DNA of 64,000 nt from Otatea glauca (GCA_036346275.1 CM070721.1:50121869-50185868); one strand, 5' to 3'. Numbered from the stretch's first letter, positions 22,188 to 32,954 are shown. The notes: a model not told the origin generated them from the letters alone. Numbers and translations are program-made.

Positions 22188-23159
22188 TCAGATGCAAGTC
22201 TCGAAATATGGGTTCCAAATACCGATTATGGATGCACTCATAACCAACGATATCCCGACTTGCGGAGAGGGCCCATTGCGATCCATTGAGGGTGGTATAG
22301 GTACATATACCATACACCCAAATTTTCTAAGATGGGAGATCTTCGGGATGATCCCGAGCAAAAGTTGCATAGGAGAATGGATGTTGTAGGCCGACGGTCT
22401 GAAATTGATAAGAGCTGCTACGTGCAGGACTGCGTGTCCCCAACAAGTGTTGGGCAAGTTACAACTCTGCAAAAGCGGTTTGGAAATGAACTTAATCCTC
22501 TTTATTAGTGCTTCTGCTAGTCCATTCTGCATATGGACGTGCAGTACGGAGTGCTCAACTGCTATCCCTGTTGTAGTGCAATAATCATCAAATGCCTTTG
22601 AAGTAAATTCTCCAGCATTGTCCATTCTAATGGACTTTACGCGATGATCAGGGAAAGCATTCTTAATTCTTATGATCTGCGAGATCAGCTTTGCAAAAGC
22701 ATGGTTTCTTGTTGACAATAAGCATACATGCGACCATTTCGAGGAAGCATCGATGAGCACCATAAAGTATCGAAACGGCCCTGACAGGGGCTGAATCGGA
22801 CCGCAAATATCCCCCTGGATGCGTTCCAGGAATGCAGGGATTTCACTTTGCACTTTCATGACAGAGGGTCTAGTTATTAATTTCCCGGTGGCACATGCAG
22901 GGCACACAAAATCTTCATGATTCGGGAAATTTTTAACGTTAATGCCATGACCTTGTGAGTTGTTCACTATATTTCTCATCATTCTAAGACCAGGATGACC
23001 TAATCTACCATGCCATAAAGAAAATAATTCAGAGCTTCTAAAAACAGTCTTCAAGGAAGTATACACTTGGTGCATGAATATTCGTGTAGTACAACCCGAT
23101 TCATATGAGGACATTTTTCTAATACCATTTTTCCACATACCGCGTGCTTCACAATGCAC
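22188..23159 (-). pseudogene. copia GAG-pre-integrase and integrase core
   Basis: Integrase inserts the cDNA into host DNA. The HHCC-type zinc region is visible (LWHGRLGHPG, then CPACATGK), followed by the rve core with the D, D, E acids in GDICGP, RMDNAGEF and NGLAEALIKR. The segment is one open minus-strand frame of 324 codons overlapping the protease frame at its start, which is a frame change from the protease. Loss of the frame after CFG-type sequence near 22188 disconnects it from RT. Confidence 0.9.
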
Positions 23160-23449
23160 AAGTATTCTTTGCCATTTTCTTCATTGGTTTCTACGTGAAA
23201 ACCATTGGCGCGGATGTCTTTAAAGCTTAAGAGAGTGCGCGTTGATTCTGGGTACAAAAGGGCTTCTTCAATTACCAAAGTTGTACCCATAGGCAATATA
23301 ATAGTGGCTCTTCCTGAGCCGATTACATATGAGTCGCTTCCTGCGATCGTAGTAATCTTTCCAGCGTTCTTCGTGATCGACTGGAAGTATTTAGACTCTC
23401 TTAAGATGGTATTTGTTGTGCCACTATCAACAATGCATATCTCTTCCAT
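23160..23449 (-). pseudogene. copia protease
   Basis: This is the aspartic protease that cuts the polyprotein. The active-site triad is seen as VDSGTTNTI near the start of the frame, with the downstream hydrophobic ALLYPESTRTLLS and IRANGFHV segments typical of copia proteases. The frame stays open to about 23051 and is preceded by stops, so it is separated from gag. Confidence 0.85.
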
Positions 23450-23652
23450 TTGGGCGCTACACGATTTCTAGATAAAAGAAATATAATTCTAATCAGATAG
23501 AGGCAAATAATCCAAATATTGCTTGCAAATTTGAAGAATACTGGAATAAAGAATAAATTGCGTATTTATTCATGAAAGAAGTATGCTCTTCTAGAGCTTA
23601 CAATTCATTATTCAAAGAAAAGTGCTAACAACCATAATCTAAAGAAAATGCA

Positions 23653-24695
23653 TTAAATAGAATCTGTAAAATATGCATTAATTTCTGCTTCTATGTCATC
23701 GGCAGAAGTTTTCTCTTCATTTGCCATAATAATGGCTGCAGCATCGATGTCCAGGCTATTATGTGAGGATGAGACAATTGGGGTATCTTCATCCATGGCA
23801 TCATCATCACCGATATTGGCGAAGTGCGCCTCTACGGGGGCGTTTTCTTTTGCCTTCCTCTTAGCCTGATATGCGTTGATCACTTCCTTGGATTCCCGAC
23901 ATATCTTCGACCAGTGTCCCCAAGTGCCACACCTGAAGCACGTTTGGTTCTGCTGTCCATACGGCTTGGCGTGCGACTTTTCTTTGTCATCCCTCTTCAC
24001 AGGGGCTTTGGACTTTCCTTTGGCCTGAGTCCTCTCTTTTCCACCCTGCTTGCCCTTCTTTCTATTAATGGGCTTTCTCACCTTGTAGCTATTGGCATTG
24101 ACTTCGTGCGATGCCTCGTCCAGTGGTCATGAGACGTAGTTCTTGCGTAGAACATCGTCTTGCGATTCCGCAACTTGCATTACATCAATCGATTCGCTAT
24201 ACTCCTTGTATGCGTCCCGACGATAGTGCGTGCACTGGATAGCATTAGGGTGGAAGGTAGAGAGGGTTTTCTCAATCTTCTCCTCATCGCTGATCTTCTT
24301 GCCACATAGGAGAGATTGGTACAAATTCGTGTAAGGTAGAATTGTACTCGCCATCGCTTTTAAAGTCGCAAATCTCAAGCGCACCCAATCTTGCGTGCTT
24401 GGGGCAAGATGGTGTACTTGAGTTTTTCAACCGCTCAAGTGCGGTCAAAGCTCAAGTGCACTCTCCTCACCATATATTCATTCTTGAGTGGTGAGAGGTG
24501 GTGCATGAGAAAGTGCAGGGCTTGATCGTTCTGCTCGGCGGTAGGTTTCGCGTCCTGTGAGGACCCTAGACCAATCGCTGCACGGAGCTTCTTGCCCCCA
24601 AGAACAATCTTTACGTCCGATGCCCAAGTGAGATAGTTCTGACCATGCGGGGCCAGTTCTTCAAACTCACGATTCACAATGCCGGACATCTGCAT
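23653..24695 (-). pseudogene. copia gag
   Basis: Gag forms the particle. The N-terminus starts at 24695 (MQMSGIVNREFEEL, GQNYLTWASDVK) and breaks near 24435. The middle (24384-24127, LYQSLLCGKKISDEEKIEK) is in another frame. The C-terminus (24081-23653) carries basic Lys-rich sequence and the CCHC zinc knuckle CFRCGTWGHWSKIC. At least one stop and one frameshift interrupt it. The N-terminus is homologous to the fragment at the left edge of the window. Confidence 0.9.
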
Positions 24696-26085
24696 GATTT
24701 CAAAATTCTAGTTTAGATTACTGCGTGTAATCTGATAGAAAATGGTTGCAAAAGGCATAGAGTGAAGAAAAATAAATTCATATGCATTGCATTATATAAA
24801 ATAAAGCAAAGGATTCGAAATTTATAAAGAGAATACACAAAAACAAAGAAATAAAGCTAGAAAAATTAAAAATAGAGCCAAATAAATCTTCTGGATTTTC
24901 TGGCAATTTTTTCAAAATTTTCTGCAAGTTTTTGCTATTCTTCCCTTTTTTTTCTTTCCCTTCCTTTCTTTTTCTTTCTTCTTTTCCTTTTCTTTCCGGC
25001 CGACTGGGCCTTTGCTTTTCGGCCCAAGACCGCGCGCGGCTAGGGTTTCCCCTAGCCGCCGCCACTTTCCTCTCCCCTTTTTTTTTGTTTGTTTCTTCTT
25101 CCTTGTGCACGTTCCTCATTCTATCGTGCGTACGTGCCGGCGCCCGCTCTTCTTCTTCCACGCGCCATGCCGCACAAAGGCCACCGACGCCGGGCTCTTC
25201 CGCGCCGCTTACATTTTCTTCGCTCCATGCGTGGGGCGGGGCTGTGGGCGAGGCAAGCTGCTGCGCGCGCGCCGAGGCGACGAGGGTGCAACGCGGCGGC
25301 ACGGCCGGGCCGAGCGCGGGCGCGGGCCGATGCCGGTCGGCGGCGACGTCTTCATGCGGGCGCGGTCGGGTGTGGCCGCAACGCCAGGCGCGACGCCGAC
25401 GGCGATGAGCGTGCCGGTGAGAGGAGGCGCGGGCGCGAGGCCGGCCGAGGGCGACGGCACCACCGGGCGCCGGCGGCATCGCCGCGTCGTCGCCGTTCGT
25501 CGGGTGCCTTGCGGCGCCGTCTCCACTTCGGCGCCGCCGTCGCGGCGCCTCGGCTGCTTTTCGGCGCCGCCGCTTCGAGCATCTAGCGGCGGCGCCGGGC
25601 TTCGTCTGGCGCCGCTTGCGCCCGCCCGTGGCGACGATCGCGGCGCGAGGCCGAAGTCGGGCGTCGTTTGGCCGCGAGGCCGACAGCGCCGGTAGTCGAG
25701 GCGGCCGGGCGCTGCGGCGACCGAGGCGCGGCGAGTACGGCCGGGCCGGACCGGCGGTCGATAAAGCGGTGTCTTGGCGGCGTGCCGTCGTGCGTTGCAG
25801 GTGGCGCGGCTTTGAGCGATCACGTCGCGCGGCCGGCGGGGTGGCGGCGCGGCTTCATGCGCGCCGGCGGTGTCATCGCGCTTCGTGCGCGGAAACCGGG
25901 GCAACGACTTCTTTCTTTCCCTTTTTTTTCTAGTTGTAAAAAATGTTTCATGTGTACTGTTGTTTCATGTCGTTGTAGCTTCTTGCCACGTGATGAACAC
26001 AGTATACGTAAGGTAGATGCATGCATAGGATCAACAGCGATTAGAAACAATCACCGATTCTCACCTTTTCAATCTGTTCATCGGA
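24696..26085 (-). other. copia 5' leader with ~0.9 kb GC-rich island
   Basis: 24700-24950 is AT-rich. 25000-25910 is extremely GC-rich and rich in GGCG/CGCC, with long overlapping open frames on both strands (for example 25012-25695 plus and 25209-25904 minus). None resembles a known protein; I treat them as composition artefacts. A similar island stands in the first copia element at 755-1530, so it belongs to this family. Confidence 0.65.
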
Positions 26086-26086
26086 A

Positions 26087-26105
26087 GAGCTTCGTGCTGA
26101 TAACG
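26087..26105 (-). promoter_or_regulatory. putative primer-binding site (tRNA-Ile anticodon arm)
   Basis: Directly after the 5' LTR the minus strand reads CGTTATCAGCACGA. It does not fit a tRNA 3' end. It fits the anticodon arm of tRNA-Ile (UCGUGCUAAUAACG, from memory) except at the wobble base. This suggests priming by a tRNA half-molecule, as in Drosophila copia. Confidence 0.5.
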
Positions 26106-26330
26106 TGTTAAGGAACCTCGCTATCGAATAGTCCGGGGTTCCCGAACAGATCTGAATTGGAGAACAGAAAGAGAGAGAGACACGTGTTTAGGGAGAGCAA
26201 CAGCGGAATTATTTTATTACTTATGATTGCTTGTACATAGGGGGACCCCCTCGTTCTTTTATAGCGCTCACCTAGGGTTTCGGCTAAGGGCCAACGTAGG
26301 TTTTCAATGGGCCACGAGGGTTTCCCAACA
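26106..26330 (-). repeat. copia 5' LTR
   Basis: It starts TGTTAAGGAACC and ends GGGTTTCCCAACA on the plus strand and is 225 bp long. It is roughly 92% identical by eye to 19371-19594. Confidence 0.95.
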
Positions 26331-26335
26331 CATTG
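26331..26335. repeat. target site duplication CATTG (right)
   Basis: It is identical to 19366-19370. Confidence 0.95.
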
Positions 26336-26534
26336 AAGGTCTTGTTTGGTTGGAGGCTACCACAGTATACGCGGGTGTGAGTTACGAAGGTATTGCCTCG
26401 AAGTTGGATCTTTGCCTAGTCAACTATGACTGCGATTAATGTTTGGCTGATGACTTGATCCTGGCAAGGCATAAATTTAAAATAAAACCAAAGAATGCTA
26501 CGACAAAGAGTTGACTTGAAGGGGACCCACATGG

Positions 26535-27330
26535 AGTTATGGATACACGTCTTCACCCACCAAAATTCAAATTATCGTCTTACCTTTATGCACATACAAG
26601 TGTGCTATAGTAGGAACTTTATCAGGTAAGGAATTTGTCCTCTGTGATATAAAGTGTTTGATTTTCATGACACATGATCAATTACGATGACTTGGATCCA
26701 TGAAACTTGACCACCATGGTATAAATCCTGATCTCGTCTTTACGCATAGGCATATGCGAGTGTGCTACAGTAAAAACTTTACCAGGTCACAGATTATCCC
26801 CCATGATATACGGTGTTCGATCTTCATGATGAACGATCAATAATCATAGGTTGGATCCATAGATCTTGACCACCAGGGTTCAAATCCTAGTCTCACCTTT
26901 ATGCACATGTGAGTACGTTATAGTAGGAACTAGGAACTTTATTTGGTCGTTGATTTACCCCCGTGGTGTTTGATCTTCATGACATATGATCGGTGATAGC
27001 TTGGATCCATGGAACTTGACCACCAGGGTTCAAATCTTGGTCTCACCTTTACGCTTATGCGGGTGTGCTACAGTATGAACTTTATCAAGTCGCGGATTTA
27101 TCCCTCGTGATTAGTGTGTTTGATCTTCATGACATATGATCGATGATGATAACTTGGATCCATGGAACTTGACCGCAAGGGTTCAGATCCTGGTTCACCT
27201 TTACACGTAGGTGAGTGCGCTACAGTTGAAACTTTATCAGGTCCGAATTTATCCCCTGTGATATAGGGTGTCCGATGTTTACTATGTAGGATCAATGATG
27301 ATAACTTGGATCTATGGAACTTGACAAATT
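26535..27330. repeat. ~150 bp tandem array, five units
   Basis: CTTGGATCCATG-type anchors occur at about 26691, 26849, 27000, 27153 and 27305, about 150 bp apart. Each unit has GACCACCAGGGTTCAAATCC-like text, then (C/T)TTTA(C/T)GCA, GTGTGCTA(C/T)AGTA, AACTTTATCAGGT and a GATCTTCATGA stretch. The GGTTCAAATCC word resembles a pol III B box. There is no ORF. Confidence 0.85.
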
Positions 27331-27409
27331 GACATCACCAATATTCCAATACGTTGACTACACAATAACCTATGACAAGTGAACTTGTGTAACCACACAC
27401 ATGGTTGTT

Positions 27410-28199
27410 CTGAGGTGGGCACTTGGGCCGAGCTTGTTTGGGCCAGCCCAAGGCACAGTGGGCACGATCCGGTCCAAAGTCCAGCCTAGCACGAAGTGGG
27501 TCGTGCCGTGCTGGCACGACATTGTAGCACGGGGCTGTGTCGGGCCTGAGAACAGCTCACGATGAGCAGCAATGTCCGGCATGACAGTGTAGCATGAGTC
27601 GTGCTGGGCCCGATAACCCAGGGCATGAGGAAGAAGCCCAGTATAAAGGTCACCGACCCACAGAGCATGAGTGCTATAGACGTATCTAGCAGTATGGACG
27701 CCACCCCGCCGCCGACACCTAAGAGAGACAGGCAAGAGGAGAGAGAGAGTTGAGAGAGATTGAAAGATGGTGCACTCTCACCCGTCTCTCTCAATCTCTC
27801 CCTCTCATCCGTCTCTCTCAATCTCTCTCGCCTATCTCCCTCACTCTCTTTCTCGCCCATTGCCCCCTTTCTCGCCTGTGTTCAGTACATCTCCTCGTTC
27901 TCTATAACTGTTCAAGAATAAATAAATTTTAGTTCTTTTTTCCATAATATTTGTGTCTACTGCCTCAACTCCATGTGTCTTCGGTTTCTTTCCTGTTATC
28001 GCAATAGTACAAATGGGTTGGACTTGGACTGACACAGCACGAAGTAGGCACGAAGCGCAAATGAGCTGTGCTTGAGCTTGCCGAAGGTGAACCGGGCCGG
28101 CACAGTGGACACGACGGGCTGTCGTGGTCCGACACAGTTCATGCACGAAGCATGATGGATCCGTGCCTGGCAGGTTCGACACGGCACGACGCCCACCTC
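27410..28199. mobile_element. probable non-autonomous hAT element
   Basis: The left end CTGAGGTGGGC and the right end GCCCACCTC form an inverted repeat. The flanking 8-mers TGGTTGTT (27402-27409) and TAGTTGTT (28200-28207) match at 7 of 8 positions. GGGCC, GGCACGAC and GTCGTGCC words cluster near both ends, as in many grass hAT elements. A GA-rich tract (27720-27770) faces a CT-rich tract (27775-27870) in the middle. The frames covering it are not recognisable proteins. Confidence 0.6.
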
Positions 28200-28209
28200 T
28201 AGTTGTTTT

Positions 28210-29395
28210 TGACGATCGAACGGCATAGCAATTTCGGAAGGAAAGCACATCAGCGAAGGTAAACAATGGGTGACACTTATCGTGGAAGTAGCTAAAAGCT
28301 AGAACACGATATAAGGTCAGAGTATGCGTATAAAAGATGTTTCAATGTCTTGTATAGGCCTCCTAAGGCATCTAATACATGGAATAACTTAGACTCAAAG
28401 ACAAACAAAAGGGAATCCCTAGAGACTGCCGTCACATTGCTATGGATATTACTAAGCATCCCAAAGGAATCTGAGCCTGGTATTGGATCCAATGCATGGG
28501 TTTGGAGTACCAGAACACTTTACAATTTGGCCAGCTGGATGTGACGAGCTCAATCCAAATTGAATCCAAATCTTTTTATCTCTTGTTTCCTCGTATGGAC
28601 GGCAACAAATCCATGAGAAACAAGATAAAGGAGCCTTGTAGGCTTCTGGAAAGTCGTAGGATAGCAATGCCTGTTCGGGGGTTGTAGCTTTCTTGTTTGG
28701 GATAGTATGGTTTTTTTTGCTTTCTGGATTAAAAAACAGCTATAACAAATATCTAATATTCCTCGATAATATACTCTAAAAGCAAATCTCATCAAACTTT
28801 CAGCTTTCATTGGTGTACTTCAGCCATGCCCTCCTAGTGTACATAAATCTCACGCAGTCATTGGAGACTGATTGTGTAGCATGCAATCAAATTATCATAA
28901 TTTTATCTAGAAACATCCGCATCATGTGTTACTTTATCCTCAGAAAGAAGACTTGCTATCCATTCCAAATATGTATTTTGTGTATTAAAACCCTCTTAAT
29001 TCACGCGTAATGCTTTGTGAACTTGACGAACAAAGCATTGAGTACATACTCGTCACCTGGCCTCCATCATTATATGCGTGTGCTAAGAGAACGCACTAGT
29101 ATGTGTGCGTGTGTTATGGGTGTGTGGTGGTGTGTATATACGTGTCTTCCTTGTAATCCGAAAAAATGACAAGTGTAAGATGGAATCACGCTTCGCTGGA
29201 TTAGAGGGTTTTCATAGGAATTTCAATGGATTTACGTTCCTATGTTTTGCTATCTCCCTGAGCCGTTTGGAATGAAGGAATCGACACCAAGGACTCCAGG
29301 GGAAAGGGGGGATTTCCTGTACTTCCATAGGAAAGAAAAAATAGCTCAGCCAGAGAAGCACTGGATCTGGAGCAAGAAAGCAACGGCAAAAAAAG
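28210..29395. other. unassigned spacer
   Basis: No gene was recognised. A GT-rich stretch lies at 29090-29145. Confidence 0.4.
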
Positions 29396-29401
29396 TGAGA
29401 G

Positions 29402-29410
29402 AGGTGCTTC
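29402..29410. repeat. 9 bp target duplication AGGTGCTTC (left)
   Basis: It is identical to 37342-37350 and directly outside the terminal inverted repeat. Confidence 0.8.
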
Positions 29411-29500
29411 GATTTTTTTTAAATAATAGGTGAAAAAATAAAAATTACAAAAATAATATGCCGAAAAGAAAAATGACAAAAGTACACATACAGAGATAGG
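29411..29500 (+). repeat. left terminal inverted repeat
   Basis: It pairs with 37252-37341, about 75% identical by eye over 85 bp. Confidence 0.75.
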
Positions 29501-29744
29501 TCATCTTAATAAATGTGATTTAATAATGACGACAGTAAGTCAGTCGTAGTCATAAAGCCGATAGCTAGGATCCAAGTAAGTAATCATCATTTAAATTAGT
29601 GATTATAATTTCTGTTACCGACTGAAATGACGACTGACCATTCAATTTCTCTGTCGCAATTTCCATTGGCGACAGAAAACCAAACTTAAGGCCGCATGCG
29701 CGGCGGCCGCCATATCCTGTTGCCATTTTGCCGAGCGAGTGCCC

Positions 29745-29826
29745 GAGAGAAGAGAAGAGAGGAAAAGGAGAGGAGAGGAGAGAAGAAAGGAGAGAAGAGA
29801 GAGGAGAGGAGGAGGAAGAAGAAGGT
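29745..29826. repeat. purine-rich GAGAG/GGAGA tract
   Basis: A near-pure purine run directly follows a GC-rich palindromic stretch (GCATGCGCGGCGGCCGCC, 29693-29710). It could be a 5' UTR-like region of the element. Confidence 0.6.
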
Positions 29827-29894
29827 CTGCACGTCATTTAAAGGTTGTTTGTTAATATCTTTTTTATGCTTTTCAAAACCTAGGTTAGAAAACC

Positions 29895-30360
29895 AAGTAA
29901 TTAGATTTATATAGTAGTAATAAGCGTGTTGATATTAGTAGAGTAGTAATAAGTGTGTAGATATCGGTAGAGTAGAAATATTTTTGTAGATACGAGTAGA
30001 TTAGAAAATTTTATTTATGTACATTTAGATTAGAAATATTTATTTACATATATTTAATTAGATTTATAGAGTAGTAATAAGCGTGTAGATATTGGTAGAG
30101 TAGAAATATTTTTTTTAGATAGGGGTAGATTAGAAAATTTTATTTATATATATTTAGATTAGAAATCTTTATTTACATATGTTTAATTAGATTTGTAGAG
30201 TAGTAATAAGCGTGTAGATATCGGTAGAGTAGAAATATTTTTGTACATGTGGGTAGATTAGAAAATTTATTTATGTATGTTTAGATTAGAAATATTTATT
30301 TGCGTATGTTTATAGTAGTTTTGTAGATATGAGTAGTAATATTTATCTATAAATATTTGA
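29895..30360. repeat. ~130 bp tandem array
   Basis: TAGAGTAGTAATAAG(C/T)GTGTAGATAT recurs at about 29938, 30070 and 30200, with shorter relatives before and after. The intervening text is GTAGATTAGAAA.TTT.ATTTA. Confidence 0.75.
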
Positions 30361-30438
30361 AGATTAATATTACAGTTAGAGCTATGTTTAGAATATAAAA
30401 AATTTTGAAGGTAGATGCAAGTTAGTAATATTCCTGTA

Positions 30439-30977
30439 TGTCGACTTTTGTAGTCGGCAATGAAATTATGGGGCAGGCGCTAGATCTCAAACTCGAAGGT
30501 CACACAAGACAAGGGTTTAGACAGGTTCAAGCCCTCAGAGATGGAGGTAATACCCTAATCCTGTGTGCTGGGATTATGCAGATCTCTTGGATCTAAGATT
30601 GCTCAAAGCGCAATATGCTCTGGGCGATATGAGGTGTGCTATGTTCTATGGCTTGATTGCTCTATGCTTGGATGATCGGATCCCTATGTTGTTGCCCGCC
30701 CTTTCCCTTATATAGCAGGGGTGGGACAGCTTAAGAGTCCTGATCGGTTAAGAGTTTCCGATCGGTTACAAGATTCTAGTCGGTTACAGGATAGAGTATA
30801 CATCTTTATCTACCCTATTAACGACTCGGATTACAACCGTATCTATCATATCTAAATATAAGTTCAACTTCCTTTAGGATATGTCCCGTTATGCACGCCA
30901 AAGAGGCCTCGACGCAGGAGTATCTTCTGGCCTCCTCTTGGGCTCATCATGAGGGTACCCGGTTCTTATATTCCACA
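30439..30977 (-). repeat. gypsy LTR (3' in element orientation)
   Basis: It starts TGTCGACTTTTGTAGTCGGC and ends TATTCCACA on the plus strand. CTTATATAGCAGG near 30710 is the LTR promoter TATA in reverse. Confidence 0.9.
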
Positions 30978-31880
30978 AGAGCCCCCGAGTCCTTTGCGAT
31001 CGAGTTGCCGCCTTCCCGGTTGCGGCCAACCGAGTCATGCTTCACGCCGAGTCCTTCCAGCTTCTTGATGCGGCTCGACTAGTTTTCCTTACTGTAAGTG
31101 CCCTGTTGTAGGCAAAGAGATCGTGAAGGACTCAATAGAGCTCCACGCGTTAAACTTTTCGAGTGGTTCCTAGCCCCAGTATTGGAATTCTGGCAGTTGG
31201 CTAATCTTGGGGCATACCGTATCCCAAACGATTTGCAGAAGTCAAAACGCTTTTCCCGCTCAAGGCAAAATTCAGCGTCGCTCCCTTTAAATTCATTCGT
31301 CTCTGAATTTGCTGATGTCGTCATTGAAGCGTTGGCCCACACACGTCGCATCCAAATTTAGTAGCCCTAAAATCATGTATATGCAGAACTTAGGCAATGT
31401 AAAAACAATTCACTCGGATGTGATGTTCGAATGGTGTATATATAATTTTAGAGTTTTTTACTCCTTTTCCTTATTGATTTTGAATTCATCCGAGTGATTT
31501 GACTCTTTTTGTTTAAGCACTCTGCCCAACTAGTCTAGCCCCTGAGTGTTGGGAGTCGGCTCATGGCTCTTTTTCCCAGGCATGTGTTATGGGTGACTAA
31601 AGTTCACCATTCATGGGGTCAGAGCTTCACAACTCGGAGTTATCGCACTCGGATTCACTTGCAATCGTTAAGCAAAAGAAGAAAAATACAGCTCAGAAAA
31701 AGATGTGCGGATGCGCACACTATTAGGTGTAGCCCCCGACTTACTGCTTAGTTGTGGGTCAACTAAGCAGCAAGTCAGGAAAGTCAACAATTTTATTTAT
31801 AACGACATAATTGAGTAAAAAGCGACTTAGCTGCTTTACGCTCCATGTGTTGCTGACAATCATGCCATCTTTGCTTGTGG
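30978..31880 (-). other. gypsy 3' internal region remnant
   Basis: A polypurine-tract-like ACTCGGGGGCTCT (minus) borders the LTR at 30978-30990. The rest shows only short frames, none recognised. Confidence 0.6.
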
Positions 31881-31924
31881 TGCAGGCATAGGCTTGTAGA
31901 TGAGTCATGAATCGGCGCTCGGCG

Positions 31925-32383
31925 CAGCGTGGCTCATGGCGTCGGCCGGCGGCGCTCGGGCACAAAGCGTAGGCTCGTGGTCGTGGCGAACGTGGCGCTC
32001 GGGCGCAGCGTAGGCTCGTGGCCGTCCGAAGTTGGTGCTCGGGCGCAGCGTAGGCTCGTGGCGCGCGCCAAGGTGGCGCGGAAGCGCAGCGTAGGCTCGT
32101 GGCCGCGCCGAAGGCCGTGCCGAAGGTGGTGCTCGGGGCGCAGGCGTCGCTCGTGGCCGTGCCGAAGGTGGCGCTCGGGGCGCAGGTGTCGCTCGTGGCC
32201 GTGCCAAAGGTGGCGCTCGGGCTTTTCCTGATTTTGCTGAATTGCGGCCGCCGTCATCATGGCCTTGATCTGGGCCACAATCGGAGCCACCGGGCTATCC
32301 GATGCAATCATCGGGTCCAGTTTGTCGAGAAGCGTCTTGGAGGCGACGACGTTCTGCATTGGCGTGTGGAAGACGTTCTGCAT
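31925..32383 (-). pseudogene. gypsy gag N-terminal fragment with repeat expansion
   Basis: The minus frame from 32383 starts with a segment homologous to 55880-56030 of the other gypsy copy (TPMQNVVASKTLLD, DPMIASDSP, IKAMMTAAAI). Where the sister copy has an Arg/Ser-rich stretch, this copy has a minisatellite (31925-32225) encoding repeats such as PERHLRHGHERR. The open frame ends at 31934. Everything downstream of gag is missing. Confidence 0.75.
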
Positions 32384-32384
32384 T

Positions 32385-32409
32385 GATGCAGGTTAGTAAT
32401 ATTCCTGTA
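32385..32409. repeat. 25 bp copy of the external LTR flank
   Basis: GATGCAGGTTAGTAATATTC and the following CTGTA match 30414-30438 at 24 of 25 positions. It occupies the place where the primer-binding site and leader should be. Confidence 0.9.
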
Positions 32410-32954
32410 TGTCGACTTTTGTAGTCGGCAATGAAATTATGGGGTATGTGCTAGATCTCAAACTTGAAGGTCACACAAGACAAGGGGTTTAGATAGGTTT
32501 AGGCCCTCAGCGATGGAGGTAATACCCTAATCCTGTGTGCTGGGATTTTGCAGATCTCTTGGATCTTAAGATTGCTCAAAGCATAATATGCTTTGGGCGA
32601 TATGAGGTGTGCTATGCTCTATGGCTTGATTGCTCTATGCTTGGATGATCGGATTCATATGTTGTTGCCCGCCCTTTCCCTTATATAGCGGGGGTGGGGC
32701 AGCTTACAGAGTCCTGATCGGTTAAGAGTTTTCGATCAGTTACAAGATTCTAGTCGGTTACATGATAGAGTTTACATCTTTATCTACCCTATTAACGATT
32801 CGGATTACAACCGTATCTATCATATCTAAATATAAGTTCAACTTCCTTTAGGATATGTCCCCTTGCGCACGGCAGCAGGGCCTGACACAGGGAGTATCTT
32901 CTGGGCCTCCCTCTTGGGCCTGTCATGAGGGTACCCGGGTTCTTATATTCCACA
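32410..32954 (-). repeat. gypsy LTR (5' in element orientation)
   Basis: It starts TGTCGACTTTTGTAGTCGGC and ends TATTCCACA. It differs from 30439-30977 at many sites, about 93% identical by eye. Confidence 0.9.

Larger units (their letters stand above)
19371..26330 (-). mobile_element. complete but decayed Ty1/copia retrotransposon
   Basis: The element is 6,960 bp with both LTRs (19371-19594 and 26106-26330), the 5 bp duplication CATTG on both sides, a primer site, a polypurine tract and copia gene order gag, protease, integrase, RT, RNase H on the minus strand. The LTRs differ by roughly 15-20 substitutions and small indels, so it is not recent. Gag and pol are broken by stops and frameshifts. 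A long GC-rich leader (24750-26085) separates LTR and gag. Confidence 0.95.
30439..32954 (-). mobile_element. rearranged, mostly deleted Ty3/gypsy element
   Basis: Two LTRs (30439-30977 and 32410-32954) are flanked outside by the 5 bp duplication CTGTA (30434-30438 and 32955-32959). The interior keeps only 3' non-coding sequence and an N-terminal gag piece. It lacks the primer site, the leader and all of pol. Next to the inner side of the second LTR is a 25 bp copy of the external left flank. The LTR family is the same as at 54916-55458. Confidence 0.85.

Noticed and set aside
25012..25904. Long open frames on both strands in the GC-rich island (227-233 codons)
   Set aside because: Frames overlap on both strands with Arg/Ala/Pro-rich, motif-free products. 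They lie in the leader of a copia element, so composition explains them.
26535..27330. Possible cluster of tRNA genes because of repeated GGTTCAAATCC
   Set aside because: No acceptor stem, D arm or anticodon arm can be formed; only the B-box-like word is present.
28350..28687. Short ORFs on both strands in the 28.3-28.8 kb spacer
   Set aside because: No recognisable motif, no conservation signal and overlapping opposite frames.
32099..32386. Plus-strand Ala/Val/Arg-rich ORFs over 31929-32386
   Set aside because: They are shadows of the gag minisatellite, whose minus frame has clear homology to the sister gypsy gag.
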